A DNA stretch of 45,042 nt from Prochlorococcus sp. AG-347-J21 (GCA_003281455.1 QCBX01000012.1:1-45042), one strand, 5' to 3'; shown: positions 1 through 8,786, counted from the first letter of the stretch. Notes: a model not told the origin generated them from the sequence alone. Program-made: numbers and translations.

Positions 1-292
1 TGAATATATCAGTTGCCCTAGTTGTGGGAGAACACTTTTCAATTTAGAAGAAGTTGTAGACAAAGTTAGGAACGCTACTTCACATTTGACTGGTTTAGAT
101 ATAGCAATAATGGGATGCATAGTAAATGGACCAGGAGAAATGGCAGATGCTGATTATGGTTATGTTGGAAAAGGCAAAGGAACTATTGCCTTATATAGAA
201 GGAAAGAAGAGATAAAAAGAGTACCTGAAGATGAGGGGGTTAATGCTTTAATCCAACTTATTAAGGATGATGGGAAGTGGATTGATCCTTAA
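1..292 (+). CDS. ispG: 4-hydroxy-3-methylbut-2-enyl diphosphate synthase, C-terminal part
   Basis: The frame is open from the window edge at base 2, so the 5' part of the gene lies outside. IspG (GcpE) carries out the reductive ring opening of methylerythritol cyclodiphosphate in the MEP isoprenoid pathway, which feeds carotenoid and phytol synthesis. The visible part carries the C-terminal [4Fe-4S] cluster site: a CPSCGR motif near the start and, about 30 residues on, a GCIVNGPGE motif supplying the third cysteine. The tail ([11 protein letters not shown], then a lysine-rich end) is typical of the family. The apparent TTG start at base 86 is internal and is not the real start. The call rests on the motif pair and is firm. 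Confidence 0.95.
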   Translation, partial: EYISCPSCGRTLFNLEEVVDKVRNATSHLTGLDIAIMGCIVNGPGEMADADYGYVGKGKGTIALYRRKEEIKRVPEDEGVNALIQLIKDDGKWIDP

Positions 293-370
293 GGATTTGT
301 CAAATTTATGAAATTATAAATAAATTCTTTTTATAATAAAAATACATCGAATTTTTTAAAGATAAGAAAA

Positions 371-1690
371 TTGCTTAAAAGAAAATTTATAATTCTGTTT
401 GCGACAACCTTTTCTGGTGTATTTTTAAATAATTTTGCAGAAGCAACAGTTTTAAAAAATAGTCATAAAGAAGTAATTGATCACGTGTGGCAAATTGTAT
501 ATAGAGATTTTCTAGATGCAAGTGGTAAATTTGATAAGTCTAATTGGATTGAGCTAAGAAAAAAATTTTTATCAAGAACATATTTAGACAGCGATGAAGC
601 ATATGATGCGATTAGAGATTTGTTATCGAACCTAGGTGATTCTTACACAAGATTTTTAGATCCTAGAGAATTTAATCAAATGAGAATTGATACCTCTGGA
701 GAATTGACTGGTGTTGGTATCCAAATAGTTAAAGATAAAGAATCTGATGATTTAATAATTATTTCTCCTATAGAGGATACACCTGCTTATAATGCTGGAA
801 TTAAAGCTAAAGATAAAATATTATCGATAGATGATATCTCTACAGAAGGGATTAGTTTAGAGGATGCCGTAAAATTAATAAGAGGGAAAAGAGGTACTAA
901 AGTTAAGCTTGAAATTCTTAGAGGTTCTGCGTCTTTTTTTAAGGTTTTATTAAGAGAAAAGATTGAAATAAAATCTGTTGCAAGTAAAGTCAATAAAACA
1001 AAAAAAGGCTTTTTAATCGGCTATGTAAGAATTAAACAATTTAATGCAAATGCATCTAGAGAAACGAGAGATGCTATTAAAGATTTAGAAATAAAAAAGG
1101 TTGCAGGATATGTTCTTGATTTAAGAAGTAATCCAGGAGGGTTATTAGAATCTAGTATCGATATTTCTAGACAATTGATTGATAAAGGAATAATTGTAAG
1201 CACCTTAAGTAAAGATGGTTTAAAAGAAACAAAAAGAGCAAAGGGTCAAGCTATAACAAAAAAACCCTTAGTTGTCCTGGTTAACGAGGGCTCTGCCAGT
1301 GCTAGTGAAATAGTTTCTGGTGCAATAAAAGATAATAAAAGAGGTAAATTAGTCGGGAAGAAAACTTTCGGTAAAGGCTTAGTTCAATCTATGAGAACTC
1401 TAGTTGATGGTTCAGGGCTAACTGTTACAGTCGCAAAGTATTTAACTCCTAACGGCACTGACATAAATAAATCTGGAATTGTTCCAGACATAGAAGTAAG
1501 AATGAATATTAACCCTATTCTTCAAAGAGAGATTGGAACTAGAAAAGATAGACAATATAAAGTAGCAGAAAGAGAGCTAATAAATATAATTGAAAGAGAA
1601 AATCAGATGAGCCAGTTTAATCCTGATACTACAAACATCAATGCATTTTTAAAAATCCATAAGAAAAATAAAGTATTTTCATTAAATTAA
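371..1690 (+). CDS. ctpA: Carboxyl-terminal processing protease, S41 family (CtpA-like)
   Basis: A 439-residue periplasmic or lumenal serine protease of the tail-specific protease family; cyanobacteria carry several CtpA-type proteases, and one of them matures the D1 protein. An N-terminal hydrophobic segment (residues 5-25, signal or anchor) is followed by a helical region, a PDZ domain (about 105-195) and the S41 catalytic domain. The nucleophile/base pair is visible as GSASASEI (Ser about 310) and TFGKG (Lys about 335), with the usual 25-residue spacing. LDLRSNPGG at about 249-257 is the conserved oxyanion-loop region. The start is TTG at 371, just ahead of the hydrophobic stretch; no ATG fits. 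The stop overlaps the convergent nadA stop by 4 bases. I cannot tell which CtpA paralogue this is. Confidence 0.92.
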   Translation: MLKRKFIILFATTFSGVFLNNFAEATVLKNSHKEVIDHVWQIVYRDFLDASGKFDKSNWIELRKKFLSRTYLDSDEAYDAIRDLLSNLGDSYTRFLDPREFNQMRIDTSGELTGVGIQIVKDKESDDLIIISPIEDTPAYNAGIKAKDKILSIDDISTEGISLEDAVKLIRGKRGTKVKLEILRGSASFFKVLLREKIEIKSVASKVNKTKKGFLIGYVRIKQFNANASRETRDAIKDLEIKKVAGYVLDLRSNPGGLLESSIDISRQLIDKGIIVSTLSKDGLKETKRAKGQAITKKPLVVLVNEGSASASEIVSGAIKDNKRGKLVGKKTFGKGLVQSMRTLVDGSGLTVTVAKYLTPNGTDINKSGIVPDIEVRMNINPILQREIGTRKDRQYKVAERELINIIERENQMSQFNPDTTNINAFLKIHKKNKVFSLN

Positions 1691-2601
1691 TTACTCATAT
1701 CCAACATCCTCTTTATTGGTACATAGGCTCTTCTTATTATTTCTCTGTCAAGTTCGATAGACGGGGAATTATTTTTCAAACAATCTAGAATTTTTTCTAA
1801 AGTATTTAATTTCATATATGGACACTCATTGCATTTACAACCTTCTATATCTGGGACTTCAATAAAAATTTTGTTAGGTTCTTTCTTCTTCATTTGATGG
1901 ATTATTCCAGGTTCAGTTAATACCATGTAAGTTTTAGATGAATCTTTACTTACGAAATCAAGCAGTTTACTTGTTGATCCAATAAAGTCTGAGAGAATAA
2001 GTAAATTTTGACTACATTCAGGATGAGCAATGACTCTTGATCCTGGATTTTGATATTTTAATTTTAGAAGTGCTTCTTCACTAAATGATTCATGAACAAT
2101 GCAGCTTCCAGGCCATAATTTAAGATCTCTTCCTGAATTTTTCTGTACCCATTTCCCAAGGTTCTGATCTGGCGCAAATATTATCTTTTTATCTGCTGGT
2201 ATTTTTTTTATTAATGAGACTGCATTACTGCTTGTACATATTAGATCACTTTGCGCTTTTACTTCTGCAGAACAATTTATGTAGCTTACTACATAGTGAT
2301 CTGGATTTTCTTCCCTGAATTTTTGAAATTTATCTGAGGGGCAATCGTCTGCTAATGAGCATCCTGCCTCTACATCTGGTAATAGGACTGTTTTATTTGG
2401 GCTAAGTATTTTTGCGGTTTCGGCCATAAAGTGTACCCCGCAAAAAATAATTATATCCGCATCATTATTTGCAGCTTTCCTAGATAGATCTAATGAATCG
2501 CCAATGAAATCTGCAATTTCCTGAATCTCTGGGGCTTGATAATAGTGCGCAAGAATAATGGCATTAGCTTTTTTGCAACGCTCCTTTATTTCAGAAATCA
2601 A
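1687..2601 (-). CDS. nadA: Quinolinate synthase A
   Basis: NadA condenses iminoaspartate with dihydroxyacetone phosphate to give quinolinate in de novo NAD synthesis, using a [4Fe-4S] cluster. The sequence shows the family landmarks: ILAHYYQ near the N terminus, GDSLDLSR, FCGVHFMAETAKIL, the cysteine in LICTSSNAV, HPECSQN, and a final CKCNECPYM. The last three groups supply the cluster ligands in characterised NadA proteins. The only ordinary start is TTG at 2601, which leaves about 13 residues before ILAHYYQ, shorter than the roughly 30 usual in cyanobacteria. The frame stays open upstream for 15 more sense codons to an ATA at 2646-2644, so a longer protein from a non-standard start is possible. 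Confidence 0.95.
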   Translation of the reverse strand: MISEIKERCKKANAIILAHYYQAPEIQEIADFIGDSLDLSRKAANNDADIIIFCGVHFMAETAKILSPNKTVLLPDVEAGCSLADDCPSDKFQKFREENPDHYVVSYINCSAEVKAQSDLICTSSNAVSLIKKIPADKKIIFAPDQNLGKWVQKNSGRDLKLWPGSCIVHESFSEEALLKLKYQNPGSRVIAHPECSQNLLILSDFIGSTSKLLDFVSKDSSKTYMVLTEPGIIHQMKKKEPNKIFIEVPDIEGCKCNECPYMKLNTLEKILDCLKNNSPSIELDREIIRRAYVPIKRMLDMSN

Positions 2602-2704
2602 ATCCTCTTCGTTTTGAACTGATTTCTTTTTTGCAGTAGAAGTTATACTGTTCAGGATTTAGAATATCTCTAAATAGATTATATGCCTTTAAACAGAAAA
2701 AATT

Positions 2705-3538
2705 CTGACAAATTTAAAAATTGCTATTGTTGGTGACTGTCATGGTCAATGGTCTGAATTAGACTTGAAAGTCTTATCGATTATTAAACCAAATATTGTT
2801 TTATTTGTTGGGGATATTTCTGATGGGAGTGTCAAAATAATTAAAAAAATCAATGAGATCAAAATTCCGACTTTTGTGATTTTGGGAAATCATGATAGAG
2901 GAAAGGATTCTACAGGTGAAACTCTCTCAAAGCAGATACGTGTTCTTGGTGAAAAATATTGCGCATGGGATTTGAAAGTTTTTAATAATCAAATAAATTT
3001 ACTATCTGCAAGACCATGTAGTTCTGGAGGTGGTTATTATCTTTCGAAAGAAGTTAAGGGCGTTTATGGACCTATCACTGAACAAGATTCAATAAATAAA
3101 ATTATCAAATGTTCTGAAAATACTATTGAAGATATACCTTTAATAGTTATGTCTCATGCTGGCCCTTCGGGTTTAGGCTCAGAACCCAAAAGTATTTGTG
3201 GGAAAGACTGGAAATTACCCTCTTTAGATTGGGGAGACAGAGATTTATCTGTGGCTATTTCTCAAATACAAAAGAGAAGAAAAGTTGATCTTGTAATTTT
3301 TGGTCATATGCACAATCGGCTTAAAAGAAATCTTGGTTTAAGAGAGATGTTTAAAATTGATAGCAAAGGAACAATTTATTTCAACACTGCTGTAGTGCCA
3401 AGATATAAAACTGATGAAGAAGGGGAATTACTAATTAACTTTTCATGGATTGAGTTTGAAAAAAAGGAATTAAAACATGTTTCTCATCGATGGTATTCAG
3501 ATTCTGGAGATATTTGTGAAGAAGAAAAATTTCTTTAG
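2705..3538 (+). CDS. Calcineurin-like metallophosphoesterase, TIGR04168-like cyanobacterial family
   Basis: A binuclear-metal phosphoesterase of unknown substrate. The metal-binding motifs appear in order: GDCHG (bases 2732-2746), VGDISD, LGNHDRG, SHAGPSG and GHMHNR. The first motif lies upstream of the TTG at 2765, the first conventional start, so a start there would destroy the active site. In the same frame the possible starts are CTG at 2705 (which would read M-T-N-L-K-I-A) or ATT at 2702 or 2720; a TAA at 2690 closes the frame. I place the start at CTG 2705, giving 277 residues. No strong Shine-Dalgarno is present. The gene is divergent from nadA. The family assignment comes from recalled resemblance to the cyanobacterial/plant clade. 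Confidence 0.85.
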   Translation: MTNLKIAIVGDCHGQWSELDLKVLSIIKPNIVLFVGDISDGSVKIIKKINEIKIPTFVILGNHDRGKDSTGETLSKQIRVLGEKYCAWDLKVFNNQINLLSARPCSSGGGYYLSKEVKGVYGPITEQDSINKIIKCSENTIEDIPLIVMSHAGPSGLGSEPKSICGKDWKLPSLDWGDRDLSVAISQIQKRRKVDLVIFGHMHNRLKRNLGLREMFKIDSKGTIYFNTAVVPRYKTDEEGELLINFSWIEFEKKELKHVSHRWYSDSGDICEEEKFL

Positions 3539-3561
3539 GATTATATATTTTTGATCAAATT

Positions 3562-4359
3562 TTAAGTATTTTTGGGCTTTTCATATCTTGAAAATAATGT
3601 TTGAGACAAGATATAACCAGCAATTCCTGCGGCTGTAAAAGCTAAACCATTTTTAAATAATGGTAATAAATCATTTGTTCTGGATATTATTGGTGCCAGA
3701 CCAAAAATTCCAAATAACATTCCCCATAAAGGAGATAGAAGAGCTAAAAATCCAATTGATATGACTTGACCTTCTTTTCGTGGCGCAGATGCGAAACCTG
3801 CTACCAAACCTCCAAGAATAGATGTACATAAAGTCCATATATATTGTTCTTTGGGTAGGCCAGGAACTACTTGACAACCTCCTCTTTCAAGGCAAATCTT
3901 TACAGAATTAATTGCATCTAATACTGCACCATCCTCACCGTGATCTTTCACATAATATTGATTACCAAATCTTGTTTGAAGTTCAACCCAAAATAACCTT
4001 GGCATAAAATTAAAATAAGCCTCTCCGACGTTAAAGTTCAGTAAATTTCCTCCTCTAGGATCTGCAACTATCAACAAACTTGTCTCATCTAAATCCCAAT
4101 AGTCTTTTATTGCACTTCCAGGAGAACTCTCAAATTGAGATAAATATTTAATTTTCCACCCACTTTCAATTTCTAGATTGTTGAGCTTGTCCTCTAAAGA
4201 TTTTTTCTGATCAGGGCTTAATGTTTTAGCTAAATCAATTACTGGTGTTTTTTCTTCTGGTAAGAGATTTGGATTATTTATAGCGAAAACGGGTTTATGT
4301 GAAATTAAAACTAATATAGATAGAAATATTCCTAATAAATAGTTAATCTTTGAAGGCAT
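3562..4359 (-). CDS. psb32: TPM-domain thylakoid protein, Psb32/TLP18.3-like
   Basis: A 265-residue membrane protein with an N-terminal signal (residues 8-26, hydrophobic, ending near VFA), a TPM domain (about 38-165; PVIDLAKTLSPDQKK at its start and LLIVADPRGG within) and three C-terminal membrane segments (about 173-190, 197-222 and 235-255). Psb32 and its plant homologue TLP18.3 act in photosystem II repair; plant TLP18.3 has weak phosphatase activity. The multi-pass C-terminal extension is more than the single anchor seen in TLP18.3, so the protein may differ in topology. It is divergent from the methyltransferase at 4391 with only 31 bases between starts. The TPM call is secure and the Psb32 name is moderately so. 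Confidence 0.75.
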   Translation of the reverse strand: MPSKINYLLGIFLSILVLISHKPVFAINNPNLLPEEKTPVIDLAKTLSPDQKKSLEDKLNNLEIESGWKIKYLSQFESSPGSAIKDYWDLDETSLLIVADPRGGNLLNFNVGEAYFNFMPRLFWVELQTRFGNQYYVKDHGEDGAVLDAINSVKICLERGGCQVVPGLPKEQYIWTLCTSILGGLVAGFASAPRKEGQVISIGFLALLSPLWGMLFGIFGLAPIISRTNDLLPLFKNGLAFTAAGIAGYILSQTLFSRYEKPKNT

Positions 4360-4390
4360 AAATAAGTTTTGTCTCTTTATATTTTCGCCG

Positions 4391-5581
4391 ATGAATAGCT
4401 TACCCGCGAATAATCCAGATTGGTTAGTAAAAAAAATAATAAAAATGGGTGGGACTATAAGTTTTTATGACTTTATGAATTTTGTTTTAAATGATCCAAT
4501 TAATGGTTATTACGGCAGTGGCAAAGCTGAGCTAGGCTTTCGGGGGGATTTTGTCACATCACCTTCTTTATCTGATGATTTTGCTTTTTTGGCTGGTAAA
4601 CAAATAGAAGATTGGCTAGTTCAGTTCAAAAGTAGTTTTTTATCTAATCAGAAATTAGCTGTAATTGAATTTGGAGCTGGAGATGGAAGCTTTATGAGTG
4701 GATTAATTAAATATTTTTTAGAAAATAGTAAGAATTTTTTGGAAGGAGTTTCTTTTGTAATTATCGAACCTAATGAAGGAATGGTAAAAAAACAAAAAAA
4801 TAAATTGGAGGAATTTTTAAACTTAGGGATTGATATTTTATGGAAAGGTTTAGAAGAAGTAGAGGAAAATAATATAAATGGAATAGTTCTTGCAAATGAG
4901 GTTTTAGATGCTTTGCCAGTAGAGAGAATAATCTTCTCAAAAGGAAAATTATATCGACAAGCAGTTTCTATAGACAAAAAATCTCATAAATTATTTTTTG
5001 ATGAAATGCCAATTACAAGTGAATTGGAAAAAAGTATTGAACTTGCTAAAAGTGAATTGGGAATCACGATCCCGCCTGAAGATGCCATTGAAGGATGGAC
5101 GACAGAATGGCATATAGATAACTCAAAATGGTTAAAAGCTATTTATGGAAAAATTAATAATGGTATTTTATTGATAATTGATTATGCTAAAGAAGCTAAA
5201 AAATATTACAGCTCTAAGAATTCTGATGGGATGATAGTTTCTTATGAAAGTCAAAAAATGATGAATAATGTCCTAGATTCCCCAGGAAATTGTGATTTGA
5301 CGTCTCATGTGTGCATAGAAACTTTAATTAATGATGCTGAGACTCTTGGATTTAATACTGTTGGAATAACTAAACAAGGAGAGGCTTTGTTGGCACTTGG
5401 ATTAGCAGAGAGACTATATGGAATTCAGAAAGAATTTAAGGAGGATTTATCAAGTGCCCTTTTAAGAAGAGAGGCATTACTTAGACTCGTTGATCCTGTA
5501 TGCCTAGGTGATTTTAAGTGGTTTGTTTTTAAAAAGTTTAAAGAGAAGAAAATGAATATAAATTCAACTTGTTTGCGTTAA
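4391..5581 (+). CDS. SAM-dependent methyltransferase, MidA/NDUFAF7 (DUF185) family
   Basis: A 396-residue protein with a Rossmann SAM-binding motif, [10 protein letters not shown] at about 93-102, and family signatures [20 protein letters not shown] (about 39-58) and [12 protein letters not shown]. The mitochondrial homologue NDUFAF7 methylates an arginine of a complex I subunit. In cyanobacteria the target is unknown; NDH-1 is a reasonable guess only. The 3' end overlaps the convergent aroB gene by four bases. The ATG at 4391 gives the expected N-terminal length before the GY(Y)G motif. Confidence 0.88.
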   Translation: MNSLPANNPDWLVKKIIKMGGTISFYDFMNFVLNDPINGYYGSGKAELGFRGDFVTSPSLSDDFAFLAGKQIEDWLVQFKSSFLSNQKLAVIEFGAGDGSFMSGLIKYFLENSKNFLEGVSFVIIEPNEGMVKKQKNKLEEFLNLGIDILWKGLEEVEENNINGIVLANEVLDALPVERIIFSKGKLYRQAVSIDKKSHKLFFDEMPITSELEKSIELAKSELGITIPPEDAIEGWTTEWHIDNSKWLKAIYGKINNGILLIIDYAKEAKKYYSSKNSDGMIVSYESQKMMNNVLDSPGNCDLTSHVCIETLINDAETLGFNTVGITKQGEALLALGLAERLYGIQKEFKEDLSSALLRREALLRLVDPVCLGDFKWFVFKKFKEKKMNINSTCLR

Positions 5582-6669
5582 GAAAAAAACTTTAAAAATA
5601 ATGAATCCTCTACGTCATCATATATATCAACTGCACCTATTTCTTTCGGTAATATAAATCTCATTTTGCCATCACGAACTTTTTTATCGCCCATAAGTAT
5701 TGTTAGAACATCTTCTTTATTTATTTTGGGGATTTCGGTAGGAAGATCGTAACTCTTCAAAAGATTTTTCTGTCTCTTTAATTCTTCTTTAGACCATAAC
5801 CCTTTCTCAATTGCTATTTTCCCCGCAATATTCATACCAATTGATATTGCCTCACCATGTAGAAATTTGCCGTATCCACATAAATTTTCAATAACATGAC
5901 CAAAAGAATGACCATAATTCAATATTGCTCTTACACCATTTTCATGTTCGTCTTGAGAAACAATATGAGACTTCGTTTTTATTGAACTATTAATTATTTC
6001 AATTAGAAATTCATTCTTGAGATTTATAAGTTCATTCTTGTTTTTTTCAATTTCTAAGTATTCGAAAAGTTCTTTGTCTCTTATTACTCCGTATTTTATG
6101 ACTTCTGCCATGCCGGCATTAAATTCTCTTTTGGGCAAACTTTTTAAAGTTTCTGGATCAATAAAAACTGCTTTAGGTTGATTGAAAGCTCCAATTAAAT
6201 TCTTCCCTTTTGGATGATTTACTCCTGTTTTTCCTCCCACAGATGAATCAACCATTGATAATAATGTTGTTGGGATCTGAATATATTCGATACCTCTCAG
6301 CCAAGTAGCAGCTGCAAAACCACTTACGTCTCCAACAATTCCTCCTCCAAGGGCAATAATTATTGAATTTCTATCTAAGCCAAATTCAAATGCTATATCA
6401 TATATTTCACTTAAGGTTTTTAAGTTTTTATATGATTCTCCAGCCTTGATAAGGAACATTTTGGCCTGAAATTGATTATCTTTTAAATTATTTAAGAATT
6501 TTTCTCCATACAAATTTGATATTTCTTCATTTGAAATCACAAGTATTTTTCTATTCTTTGTTATTCCAATTTTTAAGAGTTCTTCGCTGATATTATTTAG
6601 TATCCCTGCTTCTAGAGTTACTTCATATGACTTATCACCTAATGGGACTAATATTTTTCTCTTATTCAC
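5578..6669 (-). CDS. aroB: 3-dehydroquinate synthase
   Basis: AroB converts DAHP to 3-dehydroquinate, the second step of the shikimate pathway, using NAD and a divalent metal. The 363 residues match the family length. Visible motifs are the dinucleotide-binding [39 protein letters not shown], the metal-binding E in AEVIKYG, and the metal-binding histidines in NYGHSFGH and [10 protein letters not shown]. The gene stands alone, convergent with the methyltransferase and divergent from purK across 125 bases that must hold both promoters. Confidence 0.97.
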   Translation of the reverse strand: MNKRKILVPLGDKSYEVTLEAGILNNISEELLKIGITKNRKILVISNEEISNLYGEKFLNNLKDNQFQAKMFLIKAGESYKNLKTLSEIYDIAFEFGLDRNSIIIALGGGIVGDVSGFAAATWLRGIEYIQIPTTLLSMVDSSVGGKTGVNHPKGKNLIGAFNQPKAVFIDPETLKSLPKREFNAGMAEVIKYGVIRDKELFEYLEIEKNKNELINLKNEFLIEIINSSIKTKSHIVSQDEHENGVRAILNYGHSFGHVIENLCGYGKFLHGEAISIGMNIAGKIAIEKGLWSKEELKRQKNLLKSYDLPTEIPKINKEDVLTILMGDKKVRDGKMRFILPKEIGAVDIYDDVEDSLFLKFFS

Positions 6670-6794
6670 AATTGATTACCTAGTTAAAATTTATAAATAT
6701 TTAGTACTAAATACTTTATATATTAGCAAAATTTAAGCTCTAGATACTTAAAAATTCAGTTGTTAAGAATTAGAAATGGTAATAAAATCATGCT

Positions 6795-7985
6795 ATGAGT
6801 TTCAAAAAAAATATAAGCCATATTAAGAAAAATTATTCCATAGGAATAATTGGAGGGGGTCAATTGGCTTTGATGTTGACTGAGGCAGCAAAAAAAAGAG
6901 ATTTAGAAGTATGTGTGCAAACAAAATCTTGTAATGATCCTGCTGGTTCAAAAGCAGATCATGTCATAGAAGCTGATCCTTTAAAGATAAGAGGTAATAA
7001 ATCATTAATTAATGAGTGTGAAAAAATAATTTTTGAAAATGAATGGATAAAAATTGATAAATTAAATTTAATTGACAATAACGATATTTTTGTTCCAAGC
7101 CTTAATGCCATTAAGCCATTAGTAGATAGGTTTTCTCAAAAAAAACTTATAGATAGAATGAATATTCCCTGTCCAAAATGGACAAGTATTGAAGATTTTA
7201 AAAATCTCTCAGATGAGGAAATCAATAATTGGACTTTTCCTCTAATGGTAAAGTCAAATAAAGGTGGATATGACGGCAAAGGGAACAGAAAAATAAAGAC
7301 CAAAGAAGATTTAGATTCTTTTTTAACAGAGAATAATTCTGATGAATGGTTAATAGAAGAATGGATAGAGTATGAAAAAGAACTGGCTCTTGTTGGTTCG
7401 AGAGATAGGACAGGTAAAATAAGATTCTTTCCAATAGTTGAGACATTCCAATCAAACCAAGTTTGTGATTGGGTTCTTGCACCTGGAACAAATGAATATG
7501 ATTTGAACTTATTTGCAATAAATATTTTCTCTTCAATAGTTAATGAACTTAATTACGTTGGAGTTTTAGCTATTGAATTCTTCTATGGAGATAATGGTCT
7601 TTTAATTAATGAAATAGCTCCTAGAACTCATAACTCAGCTCATTTCTCCATTGAAGCTTGCACTTCAAGTCAGTTTGATCAATATGTTTGCATTTCTTCT
7701 GGGATAATGCCACCTGAAATTAAAATGAACTGTGAAGGGGCAATTATGGTAAATCTACTGGGATTAAGAAAGAATTTTCCAATCTCAATGGAAACCAGAA
7801 TTAAAATGTTATCTGAAATTGAGGGTTCTAATATTCATTGTTATGGCAAATCTCGCGAAATTCTGGGTAGAAAAATGGCTCACATCACATTTATATTAAA
7901 TGGTAAAACGCATTCAGAAAGATATGATGAGGCTCAAGTTTTATTAACTATGGTAAGAGATATTTGGCCATCTCCAAATGCATAA
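6795..7985 (+). CDS. purK: N5-carboxyaminoimidazole ribonucleotide synthase
   Basis: PurK uses ATP and bicarbonate to convert AIR to N5-CAIR in purine synthesis. The protein has the N-terminal GIIGGGQLALML (about 17-28), the ATP-grasp lysine and loop (VKSNKGGYDGKGN), and the C-terminal NEIAPRTHNSAHFSIEA signature of the active site. At 396 residues it is of normal length. The ATG at 6795 is close to the GGGQLA motif as expected. The structured RNA after the gene (8003-8185) matches the known purK-6S RNA arrangement of cyanobacteria. Confidence 0.97.
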   Translation: MSFKKNISHIKKNYSIGIIGGGQLALMLTEAAKKRDLEVCVQTKSCNDPAGSKADHVIEADPLKIRGNKSLINECEKIIFENEWIKIDKLNLIDNNDIFVPSLNAIKPLVDRFSQKKLIDRMNIPCPKWTSIEDFKNLSDEEINNWTFPLMVKSNKGGYDGKGNRKIKTKEDLDSFLTENNSDEWLIEEWIEYEKELALVGSRDRTGKIRFFPIVETFQSNQVCDWVLAPGTNEYDLNLFAINIFSSIVNELNYVGVLAIEFFYGDNGLLINEIAPRTHNSAHFSIEACTSSQFDQYVCISSGIMPPEIKMNCEGAIMVNLLGLRKNFPISMETRIKMLSEIEGSNIHCYGKSREILGRKMAHITFILNGKTHSERYDEAQVLLTMVRDIWPSPNA

Positions 7986-8002
7986 AAAAATAAGTTAGAG
8001 TT

Positions 8003-8185
8003 AGATTACTGGATCTTTGGTTAAGTTCTTCTTTATGTGCTCTGATCTGACTCTCTTTCGACATGAGGAGACTGTCGTGATGCGGTAGTAAACCGATCTT
8101 GTAATCGGAAACGAAAGCCCACTTTGAATCCTCTTCTGGCATTTCCAGGTCGATGCAGCAGAGAACTGACGGCGATCCGGTGTTG
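8003..8185 (+). ncRNA. ssrS: 6S RNA (SsaA/SsrS), regulator of RNA polymerase
   Basis: A relatively GC-rich stretch in an AT-rich genome without a plausible gene. The ends pair: ACTGGATC (8008-8015) with GATCCGGT (8174-8181). Next comes AGTTC with GAACT, then CTCTG with CAGAG, giving a long interrupted rod. Internal hairpins are CGACA/TGTCG (8060-8078) and CCGAT/ATCGG (8093-8107). In cyanobacteria the 6S RNA gene is known to lie directly downstream of purK, and the length of about 180 bases fits. 6S RNA mimics an open promoter and sequesters sigma70-type RNA polymerase. Strand and exact ends are inferred from the purK context and the plus-strand terminator that follows. Confidence 0.75.
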
Positions 8186-8235
8186 CCTATCAAAATGCTT
8201 GCTATAACAAGCTTTTGGTAGGTATTTTGTTTTTT
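8186..8235 (+). terminator. Intrinsic terminator after the 6S RNA
   Basis: CCTATCAAAATGCTTG (8186-8201) pairs with CAAGCTTTTGGTAGG (8208-8222) around a 6-base loop. It is followed by the T-rich tract TATTTTGTTTTTT on the plus strand. It ends the purK/6S transcript before the DUF1651 promoter. Confidence 0.8.
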
Positions 8236-8294
8236 AGGAATAACTGAGCTGCTTTTATTCTCTATCAGTGTAAATAATTTATTTGCCAAAATAC

Positions 8295-8324
8295 TTGACG
8301 ATCCATTTCTAATGTATTTATATT
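8295..8324 (+). promoter_or_regulatory. Sigma70-type promoter of the first DUF1651 cassette
   Basis: TTGACG at 8295-8300 and TATATT at 8319-8324 with an 18-base spacer; predicted transcription start near 8331. Almost the same element (TTGACG, 17 bases, TATATT, then the shared TTATATTAAT block) precedes the second cassette at 10744, which supports it by duplication. Confidence 0.65.
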
Positions 8325-8349
8325 AATAGTACGCATGTATTACCAGTTA

Positions 8350-8649
8350 ATGACTTTAGGAGGAGCTAATGTTTGGACTAATTTTTCTTACGGTTATCGT
8401 AATGAGTCCCCAAGTGGTTGGTTGCTTAGCCCAGACCGCAGCAGATTAATTTTATTTATAAGGAATAAAAAATCTCCAATAAATAGTATGAGAATTTTTG
8501 CTCATACATATTATGCAAATGATCTTGGTGAGCCAATGGCAATTAAATCATCCACTCAAATGTATTTGGATAATGCTTGGGATAAATGGCATGACCTTCA
8601 ATTAGAAGGTTGGACTTTTGAAGAACTTGAATTACCTGAATCAGTATGA
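8350..8649 (+). CDS. DUF1651-family protein, first copy
   Basis: A small picocyanobacterial family of unknown function. The DUF1651 pattern is clear from residue 22 on: GWLLSPD, LILFIRN, the HTYYANDLGEP core, then a WDKWHDL-QLEGW end, matching the second copy at 10795 over its full length. I choose the ATG at 8350 (M-T-L-G-G-A-N-V). It is the only start shared by both copies, and the more upstream ATG at 8335 would sit about 4 bases from the predicted transcript start. The first 100 bases also encode a different 26-residue frame (8369-8449). The stop overlaps the next small gene as ATGA, so the downstream genes are probably coupled. Confidence 0.75.
   Translation: MTLGGANVWTNFSYGYRNESPSGWLLSPDRSRLILFIRNKKSPINSMRIFAHTYYANDLGEPMAIKSSTQMYLDNAWDKWHDLQLEGWTFEELELPESV
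8369..8449 (+). CDS. Nested 26-residue hydrophobic peptide in the +1 frame of DUF1651
   Basis: ATG at 8369 is preceded by a perfect AGGAGG (8358-8363) with 5-base spacing, a far better initiation site than that of the long frame. The peptide begins MFGLIF, is hydrophobic for about 17 residues, and has PQVVGCL followed by a short polar tail and TAA. It resembles a signal peptide with a lipobox-like VVGC. The second cassette encodes an equivalent 26-residue peptide at 10814, with 11 identities in the first 20 residues and only conservative changes elsewhere. I see no known family. Confidence 0.45.
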   Translation: MFGLIFLTVIVMSPQVVGCLAQTAAD

Positions 8650-8786
8650 CTAACTTAAATCCAATCAAAAAGAAACTATCAAAAGTAGATAGAAAGATAT
8701 CTATACAAGACCCATCAAAATTATTAGCAGAATTTTTTAATGGTGTTGTCATTGAACTCGATGAAGAATATAAATATGACTCATAA
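8646..8786 (+). CDS. Hypothetical 46-residue protein
   Basis: The ATG overlaps the DUF1651 stop (ATGA), indicating translational coupling. The product has a basic first half (IKKKLSK, DRK) and a more acidic second half (FFNGVVIELDEEYKYDS). No membrane segment or recognised domain. Its stop lies 11 bases inside the next gene. The operon position is the main support. Confidence 0.55.
   Translation: MTNLNPIKKKLSKVDRKISIQDPSKLLAEFFNGVVIELDEEYKYDS

Noticed and set aside
7948..8289. Minus-strand frame of 113 codons between purK and the first DUF1651 promoter
   Set aside because: It covers the purK end, the 6S RNA and the terminator; composition follows RNA structure, not coding.
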